Origin: JAGQPD01 sp020426865
GTDB lineage: Bacteria > Planctomycetota > Planctomycetia > Pirellulales > Pirellulaceae
Direction of reading: 5' to 3'
DNA length: 64,000 nucleotides
NCBI GenBank assembly: GCA_041399065.1
Contig: JAWKTN010000002.1
Span: 1,116,001 to 1,180,000 of the forward strand
Made by a program: the position numbers and the translations under genes. The notes under the pieces are model-generated. The model saw only the letters and a program-made list of their open reading frames with translations. It was not told where the DNA came from and made no database searches. Below, in pieces: positions 37,394-46,793 of the stretch (its first letter is position 1; each line of letters begins with the position of its first letter).

Positions 37394-38950
37394 ATGCGAA
37401 ATCGCAATCGTCGAGACTTTTTGGCGGACGTGGGGCGCGGAATGTTGGTAGCAAGTGTCGGAACGGCAACCGCCATTGACTTAGGATTTTCTCCGCAATT
37501 TGCCGACGCAAGTGACTCGCAACGTCTTACGTTTGGCAAGCTGGAACCGCTCGTATCAAGATTGCAGGAAACCGAGCCTGAGCGACTACTTGCATCGTTG
37601 ATTCATGACCTGAAGCAAGGACTCGATCTGAAGACGCTTGTTTCCGCAGCAGCATTGGCAAACGTACGGGCCTTTGCCGGACAGGACTACACCGGCTACC
37701 ATACATTTATGGCGTTAGTTCCGGCTCTGCAAATGTCTGGCGAGTTGCCCAGCGACCAGCAACCGCTCCCAGTGCTGAAGGTACTCTATCGTAACAGCAG
37801 CCGCATTCAAGAACAAAGTGCGAATACCACGGATGCCCTGCCACCTCTTGCCGTTGTGGCTCCAGTGGATGCCGCCGGCAATGACCATTTCGTTCGCGAC
37901 GCTGTCCGTGTGGTTGATTGGGATATCGCTGAAAGTAGGTTTGCCGGCATTCTGCGAAACTCGGTCGACGAAGCCTACAATCAGTTGCAGGTTGCAGTGC
38001 AGGACGAAGCCGATGTCCATCGGGTTGTGCTCTCGTGGCGCGCTTGGTCGATGTTGGAGCTATCAGGCGAGGAGTATGCCCACACGCTGTTGAGGCAATC
38101 CGTACGTTACTGTTTGGATGTCGAACAACGTATGCGAGAAAAAAACTACGGAGCTTCACCCATTCGCAACGTCTTGCCAAGGTTGCTCGACGAATACAAA
38201 TTGTTGTCCAAACCAGTGGGAAAACGGATGCCGGATGACGCGTGGGTCGACCAGCTTGCGACGAGCGTGTTTTCGAGCACTCGCGAACAGGCCGCGGAGG
38301 CCGTGGCCGCTGCGCTGGCCGAAGGCTTTGACCCGGAGGCGATTGGCGAAGCCATTGCGTTGGCTGCCAATAAGTTGGTGTTGCACGATCCTGGACGGCT
38401 GGAAAAAAACAGTTCGGCAATAAAGCCACCCGGCTGCGTGCATGGTGATTCGGTCGGCGTACACGCGTCAGACGCCGCGAACGCTTGGCGGAACATTGCG
38501 CGAGTCAGCAATGCACGCAACCAGGTCGCAAGTTTGATAGTCGGTGCATTTCACACTGCAGGTCAAACGGACTGGGTTACTAAAGAACCGTACCCCTACG
38601 TGGAGCGTCTGGCAGACATTCATTCGGGAGACCAACAATCGCTGCTCGCTCAGGCAGACGAAGCCATTCGCGCGAATGAACAAGCTCGTGCATGTGCCAT
38701 TATCCATAAATATGGTGAATTGAATCTACCAGCGCGACCCATTTTTGATTTGATGTTGAGGTACGCATGCAGCGAAGACGGGGCGTTGCATGCTGAAAAG
38801 TACTACTGCACGGTTGCCGAAGAGTATGCCACAACGCGGCCAGCGTTCCGTTGGCGGCAGCTCATCGCATTGGCTCGTGTTACTGCGAGCGAATATGGAT
38901 TCCCGGCCGCCGGCTACCGGGAATCGCGAGAACTGCTCGGGTTGTCGTGA
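37394..38950 (+). CDS. Tat-exported hypothetical protein
   Basis: 518 residues. CAGGAG lies 8 nt before the ATG at 37394, which gives MRNRNRRDFLADVGRGML, a twin-arginine signal. The mature part is mostly helical; the segment AGQDYTGYHTFMALVPALQM followed by LPVLKVLYRNSSR resembles an uncharacterised family common in planctomycetes, and I recognise no catalytic motif. A frame extends to 37169, but that part overlaps the nucleotidyltransferase remnant and has no signal value. It is convergent with the TrmO-like gene 55 bp away. Confidence 0.8.
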   Translation: MRNRNRRDFLADVGRGMLVASVGTATAIDLGFSPQFADASDSQRLTFGKLEPLVSRLQETEPERLLASLIHDLKQGLDLKTLVSAAALANVRAFAGQDYTGYHTFMALVPALQMSGELPSDQQPLPVLKVLYRNSSRIQEQSANTTDALPPLAVVAPVDAAGNDHFVRDAVRVVDWDIAESRFAGILRNSVDEAYNQLQVAVQDEADVHRVVLSWRAWSMLELSGEEYAHTLLRQSVRYCLDVEQRMREKNYGASPIRNVLPRLLDEYKLLSKPVGKRMPDDAWVDQLATSVFSSTREQAAEAVAAALAEGFDPEAIGEAIALAANKLVLHDPGRLEKNSSAIKPPGCVHGDSVGVHASDAANAWRNIARVSNARNQVASLIVGAFHTAGQTDWVTKEPYPYVERLADIHSGDQQSLLAQADEAIRANEQARACAIIHKYGELNLPARPIFDLMLRYACSEDGALHAEKYYCTVAEEYATTRPAFRWRQLIALARVTASEYGFPAAGYRESRELLGLS

Positions 38951-39005
38951 CTCGCGACGAGCCATGAACTCGATCTCGACAACCAACCACGTAGAGAAAC
39001 GGCCA

Positions 39006-39557
39006 CTACTGAGCGGGCGGACGATTGCCTGTCCACTTGGGGACCTTGATATCCTTTCTCGGTTCGTCGGGCGGAATGAATGGCTTCAGATCGATAACAG
39101 GTGTCGCATCGAACGCGTCAAGCTGATCTACCGTGACTACGTTTTTCTCAACGGCGATTATTCTGCATACGGTCAGAGCGATAAGATTTGGTCGCACCGG
39201 AGCGCGGCAGGCGAAGACTCCGGTAAGCGGATTCTGTGCGTCGCCTCGGGGGTGAACTTGGAGGATGCTCCGCCTTTGAGGTGTGTCATTCTTGTCGAAC
39301 CAGTAAAACACATTCACGTGTGACCATTGGTCAAGGCCCAGCAACCCGTCAGCATACTTGTCGAAAATGCGAACTCGCGAAGAACCATCCTTTTTCTCGA
39401 TCACACCGATCGGGTATACCTCGTAGGTCGCTTCAGAAGTTGGAGCAGTTGACACATCGTCCGCGCGTATCGATCCGCTGGAAGCGATGAACGTTCCCCC
39501 GGCGGTGGTCAACATCGCCGCTTTCGCCACAAACGCACGTCTGGATTGAGCCATCAC
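39006..39557 (-). CDS. TrmO/TsaA-fold protein with a Tat signal peptide
   Basis: 183 residues. The mature domain matches the TrmO (YaeB/UPF0066) SAM-binding beta-barrel: YEVYPIGVIEKKDG, LLGLDQWSHVNVFYWF, then VHPRGD, NPLTGVFACRAPVRPN and LDAFDATPVIDLKPFIP. Cytosolic TrmO methylates t6A37 of certain tRNAs. Here the protein begins MMAQSRRAFVAKAAMLTTAGG, a typical twin-arginine signal ending near SIRADD. The C-terminal extension of TrmO is absent. Export would remove it from tRNA and cytosolic SAM, so a different substrate or a non-enzymatic role is probable. The start is the only one that includes the signal. Confidence 0.85.
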   Translation of the reverse strand: MMAQSRRAFVAKAAMLTTAGGTFIASSGSIRADDVSTAPTSEATYEVYPIGVIEKKDGSSRVRIFDKYADGLLGLDQWSHVNVFYWFDKNDTPQRRSILQVHPRGDAQNPLTGVFACRAPVRPNLIALTVCRIIAVEKNVVTVDQLDAFDATPVIDLKPFIPPDEPRKDIKVPKWTGNRPPAQ

Positions 39558-39992
39558 TGGGCACTCCTATGTTTTTACAAACGTCTAGTCTCTTCCGTCG
39601 TCTTGATCCGTTACGTCCTTGATCGTAGTCCATACAACACGCAGTTGCTGCGACCTATCAAAGATGGTAGCTTGTTTGGGACAACACATGCATTGATGGT
39701 CCCAGGCAGCATCGTTGCCGAGCCACGCCTCGCCTCAGTGCTCGCTACGCTGCCCTTCCTCCTTATTGTGTCCGCCATGTTAAATGTGATGCGGCCGGTT
39801 AGAACCGTCATCGATCGCGATTCGCGGATGGTCAACGTTCATTGCCTTTGATGACCGTCCGGGGCCCCTGGGACCCGGCCCCGAAGACGATACTAGATCA
39901 TCGCTATGTTGGCACCGAGTGGCTAAGATCAACATTTTGCGATACCGGACGGATTGCGCCGTACCGCTTCGATCACACTAACGTATCGTGAA
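39558..39992. other. Intergenic region with dispersed repeat copy 2
   Basis: 435 bp without a supportable gene. It contains the second copy of the 27-bp repeat (39944-39970) and a GC-rich hairpin (about 39858-39885, GGGGCC ... GGCCCC). The upstream end should hold the promoter of the TrmO-like gene. Confidence 0.5.
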
Positions 39993-40967
39993 TCAATCAA
40001 ACTTTCGACTCGACGCCGCGTTGGCGGTGGGGAAGTCGGCGGGGATTTCCGTGCGGGTGACGTTACCGGTGGCGGCCCATTCGGTACCACGGATGAGCAC
40101 AGTGATGAAGCCAACGCACTCCATCGAATAGTCGGCATGCCCCATCGGCGTGTGGAAGATTCGACCTTTGTCATATTGCACGGTCATGATCATCGGTTCG
40201 TGACGCCCGGTTCCGCCTTGTGATGGACTAGAAAAGGCTGTCGCAAGAATCTGCATGTCCTCGCCTGGTCCTCGCAAGCGATCGTAAAGTTCGTCCTTCG
40301 AGTGCAGCCAATTGCGCGGCAGACCGCTTGTGATGGGATGTTCTGCGTTGCGGATCACGATCTCGAATTCATGCTGCGAGCCGTGACTACCACCGTTGCC
40401 CGGCGAGGTATCTCGGACCGTCTTGCCATCGGCATCGAGATAGACGTAAGGGCCACTCTTTTCGTTGCGTCCTCCCCAACCGCCCAGTCCGATCATGCGG
40501 TTAAATTCCTTCCAGTCACCAAACGAATTGTCGGCGGCATGGATCACCACGAATCCGCCTCCCTCGCGGACGTACTTTTCGAACGCGACCTGTGTGTTCT
40601 CGGGCCAAGGGGCGGCGCCAAAACCGAAATTGGAAATAACAACATTGTAGCCTGAGAAATCGGGTGCGAAGTCGGGGTCCGGACGAGGTTGCTTCTCCGC
40701 GGAACGATCAACGCCATCGTTCAACGGATATTTTTCCAACAGATCGTCACCCTGCCACGTGAAGCGTGTGCGTGCAATGTCGACCTGAAACAACCCGGAA
40801 TCCTCTAGATATTTTTTCATCATCATCGTGGTCTTCGGCCACGCGCCATGATTGTTTTGTCCGTCGATAATCAACGCCTTCAGCGGCGAATCGGCCCCCC
40901 GTACTACTTGCAAGAAGCTTAACGCGCACAGCATCACAGTCACGATCAACAGAGTTCTAATTCTCAT
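39993..40967 (-). CDS. Secreted ThuA-domain protein
   Basis: 324 residues from MRIRTLLIVTVMLCALSFLQ, a signal peptide. ThuA-like glutamine-amidotransferase fold: ALIIDGQNNHGAWPKT at the N-terminus, YNVVISNFGFGA, GGGFVVIHAADNSF, HEFEIVIRNAEHPIT, LHSKDELYDRLRG and the C-terminal MGHADYSMECVGF. Planctomycete ThuA proteins are usually linked to trehalose/glycan utilisation, but their exact reaction is unsettled. A longer frame to 41294 reads into the divergent promoter region and was rejected. Divergent from the PSD1 gene (254 bp between). Confidence 0.88.
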   Translation of the reverse strand: MRIRTLLIVTVMLCALSFLQVVRGADSPLKALIIDGQNNHGAWPKTTMMMKKYLEDSGLFQVDIARTRFTWQGDDLLEKYPLNDGVDRSAEKQPRPDPDFAPDFSGYNVVISNFGFGAAPWPENTQVAFEKYVREGGGFVVIHAADNSFGDWKEFNRMIGLGGWGGRNEKSGPYVYLDADGKTVRDTSPGNGGSHGSQHEFEIVIRNAEHPITSGLPRNWLHSKDELYDRLRGPGEDMQILATAFSSPSQGGTGRHEPMIMTVQYDKGRIFHTPMGHADYSMECVGFITVLIRGTEWAATGNVTRTEIPADFPTANAASSRKFD

Positions 40968-41221
40968 ATCTTGTACCCCTCGAAACAGCTTGCTCGAAAT
41001 CCAACTACGCCTTCTTTGATAACCTGTCGCCGCGTTCCATACAACGCCCCCGGCCAGTTGCTCAGGGGTCGCCTGCGACCATTCAAATTCGTATTGGATG
41101 GTTGGTAATGATCGGTTCGGATCGTGTATATTGGGAACTCGATCACCCATTAGAGCGATCCGACCGATGACGTACGGGTCGGACAAATCCTGGCAGCTGA
41201 CCCGACAAACCAAATAACGCC

Positions 41222-44209
41222 ATGTTTCGCCCAACGTTTCTCGTACATTGCGTTTTGAGTTGCATGTTGGGGCTGCTGGTTTGCACTTCGGCACGTGGTG
41301 ACGTTAAGGATATCGACTTTCAGCGTGACGTGCGACCAATTTTGCAGACCAAATGCCTGAAATGTCACGGGCCGTACGAACCAGCAGGCGAGCTGGACTT
41401 GACGCGGCGCGAGTCAGCGATTGAACTTCAAGCTGTGGTGCCTGGACAAGCGGACGCCAGCACCTTGATCCAGCGGATTACTGCGGCAGACGATGCCATT
41501 CGAATGCCACACCAAAGTCCGGCTTTGTCTGCCCATGAAATTGCGATCCTCCAAAGTTGGATTGTGAGCGGCGCTCATTGGCCGGCTCATTGGGCATACG
41601 AGCCTCTCAAAGAGATTGAGCCACCCGAACTGCGTTCGAAGTCGCTTCAACAGTGGTGCCAAACGCCGATCGACTATTTTGTGGCTGCCGCACAAGAACT
41701 CCGTGGGTTGGTACCATCTCCGCTGGCCAATCGCCGGACGTTGTTGCGTCGGGCGTCATTTGAATTGCGCGGATTACCCCCCACCACCGACGAACTCAAC
41801 ACGTTTCTTTCCGACGACACCCCCGACGCATGGGCCAAGTGCGTGGACCGTCTCCTCGAATCCCCCGCCTATGGTGAACGGTGGGCACGACATTGGATGG
41901 ACCTCGTCCACTTTGCAGAAACGCATGGCCATGATCAGGACCGACCGCGAGAACACGCGTGGCCTTATCGCGATTATCTTGTCCGAAGTTTCAATCAAGA
42001 TAAGCCGTACCATCAGTTTGTCCGCGAGCAAGTTGCTGGTGATGTCCTCGATCCGTTGAATCCCGACGCCATCGTCGCCACCGGTTTTCTGGCAGCTGGC
42101 CCGTGGGACGAAAGCTCACTGCGTGATATCCGTGAAGATTCCATCGATCGCGTGGCGGGACAATATCTGGACCGCGACGATATCGTGACGACCGTCATGT
42201 CGACATTTATGAGCACAAGCGTGCATTGCGCCCGATGCCATGACCACAAGTTCGACACAATTTCGCAGCGTGAATACTATGGTTTGCAGGCGGTATTCGC
42301 GGGGATCGACAAGGCGAATCGGCCTTACGACCCCGATCCTAAGGTCGCCGGACAGCGGGCCTCGCTACAATCGCAATTGCGCGATCTGGAAGAACAGTAC
42401 GCAGCCGATCCGCCGGCGTTGTTAACGGACGAAGCCAACGCCATCGTGGCGGAGTGGGAGTCGACCGACGAAGCAATGCCGGTTCGTTGGCTGCCGATGG
42501 AACTTGTGTCCGCCGTCTCGCAAGGAGGTGCCACGCTGACCGTGGATACCTCGCACCATACAGTATTGGCCAGCGGAACACGCCCCGACAAGGATATTTA
42601 TTCCATCGATGCGATAACAGACTTACGGCAGATCTCGGCACTGCGTTTGGAGTTGATACCGCACGACGATTTGCCGATGCGGGGCCCTGGTAGAAATGAT
42701 AATGGCAACCTGCACTTGAACACCATTCGTTGCTTCGAGGTGTTAACAGAGCCAGATCACTTGCGAGAATGGTCATTCAAAAAACCGCTGGCCGACTTCA
42801 ACCAACAGGGATGGTCGATCGATATGTCGGTCGACGGCGATCCGAATACAGCGTGGGGAATCTATCCAGAGGTCGGACGTTTGCATCAGGGGGTCTTTCC
42901 ACTTTCTGAAGTTCGCACCTCGTCGCAGCCGCAACGGCTTCGCATCGAACTCCATCAGATCCACGGAGGCGGGCACCTGATTGGATGTCTCCGCCTATCG
43001 GTGACAGACGTAGGTGCGTCTCTGCTTGAACAATCAACAACAATCCCCGAGGACATTGCCCAGATTTTGCAGGTCCCGCGACACCAACGCAGTATGGACC
43101 AACGAGCAGTGATCGCGTATTGGATACTCACACGTCGATTAACGCAGCAGCTCGGGGCGTTGCCGACCGAGCAATTCGTATATGTTGGCACGAACCAATT
43201 CGCCGCAGACGGTTCGTTTCGCCCTGCTGAGAAACCTCGCACCATTCACGTACTGCGACGAGGGTTGCTGGCGGAGCCGGGTGACGAAGCGACTGCCGGT
43301 GCGTTGTCGTTGATACCGAGTTTGCCATCGCAGCTGGCCGTCCGGCAGGCCGACAACGAGGGTGCGCGACGCGAGGCTCTGGCAAACTGGTTGACCGACC
43401 AACGCAACCCGCTGCTCTGGCGATCGATCGCGAATCGCGTTTGGCAACATTGCATCGGCCGACCCTTGGTCGATACGCCCAACGATTTTGGTCAGATGGG
43501 TGCGATGCCAAGTCATCCTGAACTGCTCGACTGGATGGCGTACTATCTGCAGCAACACGGTGGATCACTCAAGGAGTTGCAGCGTCTGATACTGACCAGC
43601 GCCGTCTACCAACAGCAATCGACGAACCGGACGGACGGGGCGGAAGTCGACCAGGAGAATCGCTACTTGTGGCGGATGAATGGAAGGCGCCTGGACGCGG
43701 AATCGTACCGAGATGCGCTGCTGCAAGTCACGGGCGTGCTTGACTCGACGATCGGTGGGCCGTCTGTGCGACAGTTTATCGAAACTCCAGGGGTACATGT
43801 CACCCCCAACGTCGACTACGATCACTTTGACCCGGGTGATCCCTCGCAAACTCGACGCAGTATTTATCGTTTCCTGTTTCGCACGGTGCCAGATCCGTTC
43901 ATGGAGGCGCTCGATTGCCCCGACGCATCGCAACTTGCACCGCAACGCAACTCGTCGCTTACGGCCGTCCAAGCGCTCGCCACGCTGAATGACAAACTGG
44001 TTGTCCACTTGAGCCAGCGATTTGCCGAGTCGCCGGAGGCGGATCAACCAGAGCTCGAGCCGCAGGTACGGCTGGGATATCGGCGACTCTTTGGTCGCGA
44101 TCCACACAACGACGAATTGCAACGGGTTACCGAGTATGCACGGCAACATGGTCTCGCGAATGCTTGTAGGGTCCTTTTCAATACGAATGAGTTTCTGTTT
44201 GTGGACTAA
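41222..44209 (+). CDS. PSD1/DUF1549/DUF1553 protein with haem c motif
   Basis: 995 residues. Signal peptide MFRPTFLVHCVLSCMLGLLV. The planctomycete cytochrome-c-like domain follows with CLKCH at residues 45-49 (covalent haem site). DUF1549 (about 140-360: IDYFV, RRASFELRGLPPT, SPAYGERWARHWMDL) comes next, then an F5/8-like insert, and DUF1553 (about 660-970: LANWLTDQRNPLLWRSIANR, FGQMGAMPSHPELLDW, LTSAVYQQ). Such proteins occur in large numbers in planctomycetes with a DUF1501 partner and are suspected to take part in extracellular polysaccharide oxidation or uptake; the reaction is not established. The DUF1501 gene follows after 3 nt. Confidence 0.93.
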   Translation: MFRPTFLVHCVLSCMLGLLVCTSARGDVKDIDFQRDVRPILQTKCLKCHGPYEPAGELDLTRRESAIELQAVVPGQADASTLIQRITAADDAIRMPHQSPALSAHEIAILQSWIVSGAHWPAHWAYEPLKEIEPPELRSKSLQQWCQTPIDYFVAAAQELRGLVPSPLANRRTLLRRASFELRGLPPTTDELNTFLSDDTPDAWAKCVDRLLESPAYGERWARHWMDLVHFAETHGHDQDRPREHAWPYRDYLVRSFNQDKPYHQFVREQVAGDVLDPLNPDAIVATGFLAAGPWDESSLRDIREDSIDRVAGQYLDRDDIVTTVMSTFMSTSVHCARCHDHKFDTISQREYYGLQAVFAGIDKANRPYDPDPKVAGQRASLQSQLRDLEEQYAADPPALLTDEANAIVAEWESTDEAMPVRWLPMELVSAVSQGGATLTVDTSHHTVLASGTRPDKDIYSIDAITDLRQISALRLELIPHDDLPMRGPGRNDNGNLHLNTIRCFEVLTEPDHLREWSFKKPLADFNQQGWSIDMSVDGDPNTAWGIYPEVGRLHQGVFPLSEVRTSSQPQRLRIELHQIHGGGHLIGCLRLSVTDVGASLLEQSTTIPEDIAQILQVPRHQRSMDQRAVIAYWILTRRLTQQLGALPTEQFVYVGTNQFAADGSFRPAEKPRTIHVLRRGLLAEPGDEATAGALSLIPSLPSQLAVRQADNEGARREALANWLTDQRNPLLWRSIANRVWQHCIGRPLVDTPNDFGQMGAMPSHPELLDWMAYYLQQHGGSLKELQRLILTSAVYQQQSTNRTDGAEVDQENRYLWRMNGRRLDAESYRDALLQVTGVLDSTIGGPSVRQFIETPGVHVTPNVDYDHFDPGDPSQTRRSIYRFLFRTVPDPFMEALDCPDASQLAPQRNSSLTAVQALATLNDKLVVHLSQRFAESPEADQPELEPQVRLGYRRLFGRDPHNDELQRVTEYARQHGLANACRVLFNTNEFLFVD

Positions 44210-44212
44210 ACG

Positions 44213-45649
44213 ATGACACTTCAATGCGAACGACTTGACAGCAGGCGCTCATTTCTTCAGCGTGCCGCGCAGGGGTTCGGAATGTTGGCGGTGTTCGATT
44301 TACTGTTGCGCGACGCAGTGGCAGACACCGTGACGTCGCAACGTGCTGACTTACACGGCGGTCTTCACCACCCGGCCAAGGTCAAACGAGTCATCCAGTT
44401 ATTTATGAACGGCGGCGTCAGCCAGATGGACACGTTTGACTACAAACCCGAGCTCGAACGCCGACACGGTGAATCGATCGACTTTGGATTGAAGGCGGCC
44501 GTAACGAGCCCGCTGGGGACGATCATGAAGTCGCCGTTTGCTTTTCGCCAATATGGTGAATCCGGTCGGTGGGTCAGCGATGTCTTTCCGCAACTGGCGC
44601 AGCATGTTGATGAGCTGGCGTTCTTGATGGCGATGCGGTCGAAGAGCAATGTCCATGGGCCGGCAAGCTACTTACAGAATACGGGCAACGTCAATCCAGG
44701 ATTCCCCAGCCTTGGATCGTGGTTGAGCTACGGGTTGGGAAGTCTGACCGACAATCTGCCGACATTCGTCGTATTGCCCGATCACCGCGGATTGCCCTAC
44801 AACAACACTGGCAACTTTTCGGCAGGTTTTCTTCCGGCGGCCCACTATGCGACCGTTATTCGGCCGAACAACGCGATTCCGGTTCCATTCCTCAGGCCAC
44901 CGGCCAATGCCACGCACATTACCGGCGAGAGTGAGTGTGAAGGTCAACGCCTGCTTCGGGAGCTGAATGCAAATCACTTGATGAACCATCCCGACGACTC
45001 ACGCCTGGAAGCGCGGATTCAGTCGTTCGAGTTGGCGGCCCGCATGCAGACAAGTGCGCCGGAAGCATTGGACCTGTCGCACGAATCACCGGCAACGCTC
45101 AGCCAATATGGAATCGACAACCCGAATACGGAACCATTTGGCAAGAATTGCTTGATTGCTCGGCGCCTGATCGAACGCGGTGTCCGTTTTGTGCAAGTGT
45201 GGAGCGGCATGGGCGGGCCAAAAAACAACTGGGACAACCATAGCGACATCCCCCAAGAACTCCCATTCATTGCCTCCATGGTCGATCAACCGATCGCGGC
45301 GTTATTGCGGGACACGCGTGAACGCGGGTTGCTCGACGACACCTTGATTGTATGGACGACCGAGTTCGGGCGGATGCCGTTCACACAAGGAGCAACCGGC
45401 CGTGACCACAATGGCGGGACATTTGTCAGTTGGCTCGCCGGAGCCGGCGTGCGCGGTGGTACGGCGTTTGGCCAAAGCGATGAATTCGCCTATCAAACAG
45501 CAATTGATGAGACCACCGGATACGACTTGCATGCCACCATATTGCACTTAATGGGCATCGATCATACGCAACTCACCTTCAGTCACAACGGACTTGACCG
45601 TCGTCTGACCGATGTACATGGCAAGGTGATCCAGCAGATACTGGCTTGA
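44213..45649 (+). CDS. DUF1501 protein with Tat signal
   Basis: 478 residues, 3 nt after the PSD1 stop, hence the same operon. MTLQCERLDSRRSFLQRAAQG holds a twin-arginine motif. The domain is the alkaline-phosphatase-superfamily-related DUF1501: LFMNGGVSQMDTFDYKPEL, SVHG-like SNVHGPASY, WDNHSDIP, LIVWTTEFGRMP and GRDHNGGTFVSWLAGAGV, with metal-ligand-like Asp/His residues. It is the standard partner of PSD1 proteins. Convergent with rtcA (86 bp between the stops). Confidence 0.93.
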   Translation: MTLQCERLDSRRSFLQRAAQGFGMLAVFDLLLRDAVADTVTSQRADLHGGLHHPAKVKRVIQLFMNGGVSQMDTFDYKPELERRHGESIDFGLKAAVTSPLGTIMKSPFAFRQYGESGRWVSDVFPQLAQHVDELAFLMAMRSKSNVHGPASYLQNTGNVNPGFPSLGSWLSYGLGSLTDNLPTFVVLPDHRGLPYNNTGNFSAGFLPAAHYATVIRPNNAIPVPFLRPPANATHITGESECEGQRLLRELNANHLMNHPDDSRLEARIQSFELAARMQTSAPEALDLSHESPATLSQYGIDNPNTEPFGKNCLIARRLIERGVRFVQVWSGMGGPKNNWDNHSDIPQELPFIASMVDQPIAALLRDTRERGLLDDTLIVWTTEFGRMPFTQGATGRDHNGGTFVSWLAGAGVRGGTAFGQSDEFAYQTAIDETTGYDLHATILHLMGIDHTQLTFSHNGLDRRLTDVHGKVIQQILA

Positions 45650-45735
45650 ACGAATATCGGACTGCTGGCAGACCGTACCGTTGCGTCAATGTTGATAGCG
45701 AATCGCTTCGCCATCGAGCGGTTCTCGCGGTTTTG

Positions 45736-46791
45736 CTATCGATGAGTACTTGTCACGACGACACGGACGGCAGTTTCTTCTTTCTTGACTTCTACCGTCA
45801 CGTCCAAGAACTTCCGTACGATATCGATGTGCGTTGTCGCATGACGCGATAGCGGCAAAGTGCGAAAGCAACTAGAGACGCCGTCGCGCCAGGCGGCGAT
45901 CGCCATCGGCAGCAGCAATTGATCTGCCAGATGTTTTCCGACCGGAACATTGGCAGCCAAGTATTGACGTGATTCATCGATCGCGTCCTCGGCAACTCGC
46001 TCGGCGCGCACGCCTTGACGTCCAAAGCCAGTGAACAACTCACAAACGGACGCCGATCGCAGCGTCAGCATCACGATATTGCCCGGCCCCTTGGCGTCGT
46101 TCAACTCGCGTACTTCAAACCACTTGCGTGGCCACCCGAGCTTTTTCGCCGCGACGTCGACTTCGCGCTGCGCAATCGCCACGGGAAGGTTCGATACGAG
46201 AGCTGTGAACTTTTGGTGCTCAATCGGTCCTCGTTCGTCCAACTGCAACGGGACCAGTTCACCCGAAGGTGGTAGAACGTTAACACAAAACCGTCCGCCC
46301 CCGGCCGGATAGAATCCGTGCCGTTCCAAGCGACTGGTGACTTGCACACTCATGCGGTGGAGCTGTGGGAAGTAGGCCTGTTCGAGAAAATCATACGGCG
46401 GCGCCCACGGATTGTGCGTCCCCCCCTCGAGCAACAGCTCCGACGGGCCCGAGGCAATCATCAAGGCAGGAAGCACTGTTTGTAACACGAGTGTGCAACT
46501 GCCTGCCGTTCCGACAGCGAAGTGGTAGCTGCCGGGTGTGATTCCGTTGGGAGCGAATGTTAGCGACCGTGATCCGATCGCGTCTCCGTCCATCTCGGCC
46601 GATCCGACTTCCGCCGCAGCGCGCACCGCTGCCAGGTGCTGGCGCATCAGCCCCGGCCTTTCGCGACCAGCACGGATGTTCGCGATCCGTACCGGTTTGC
46701 CGGTTACCAGCGACAACGCCAGCGAGGAACGAATGATCTGTCCGCCCCCTTCGCCCTGAGCACCATCGATTTCTACAAAAGGGTGTGTCAT
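45736..46791 (-). CDS. rtcA: RNA 3'-terminal phosphate cyclase
   Basis: 351 residues. It converts RNA 3'-phosphate to 2',3'-cyclic phosphate through an AMP intermediate. Diagnostic segments: EIDGAQGEGGGQIIRSSLAL at the N-terminus, GRERPGLMRQHLAA, GTAGSCTLVLQTVLPAL, EGGTHNPWAPP, PAGGGRF and DQLLLPMAIA. The C-terminal RHATTHIDIVRKFL holds the candidate nucleophilic histidine. It starts 2 nt after the rtcB stop, the normal rtcBA coupling, and is the last gene of the sigma54-type rsr-Y RNA-rtcB-rtcA unit. Its product generates the very end that RtcB ligates. Confidence 0.96.
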   Translation of the reverse strand: MTHPFVEIDGAQGEGGGQIIRSSLALSLVTGKPVRIANIRAGRERPGLMRQHLAAVRAAAEVGSAEMDGDAIGSRSLTFAPNGITPGSYHFAVGTAGSCTLVLQTVLPALMIASGPSELLLEGGTHNPWAPPYDFLEQAYFPQLHRMSVQVTSRLERHGFYPAGGGRFCVNVLPPSGELVPLQLDERGPIEHQKFTALVSNLPVAIAQREVDVAAKKLGWPRKWFEVRELNDAKGPGNIVMLTLRSASVCELFTGFGRQGVRAERVAEDAIDESRQYLAANVPVGKHLADQLLLPMAIAAWRDGVSSCFRTLPLSRHATTHIDIVRKFLDVTVEVKKEETAVRVVVTSTHR

Positions 46792-46793
46792 GG

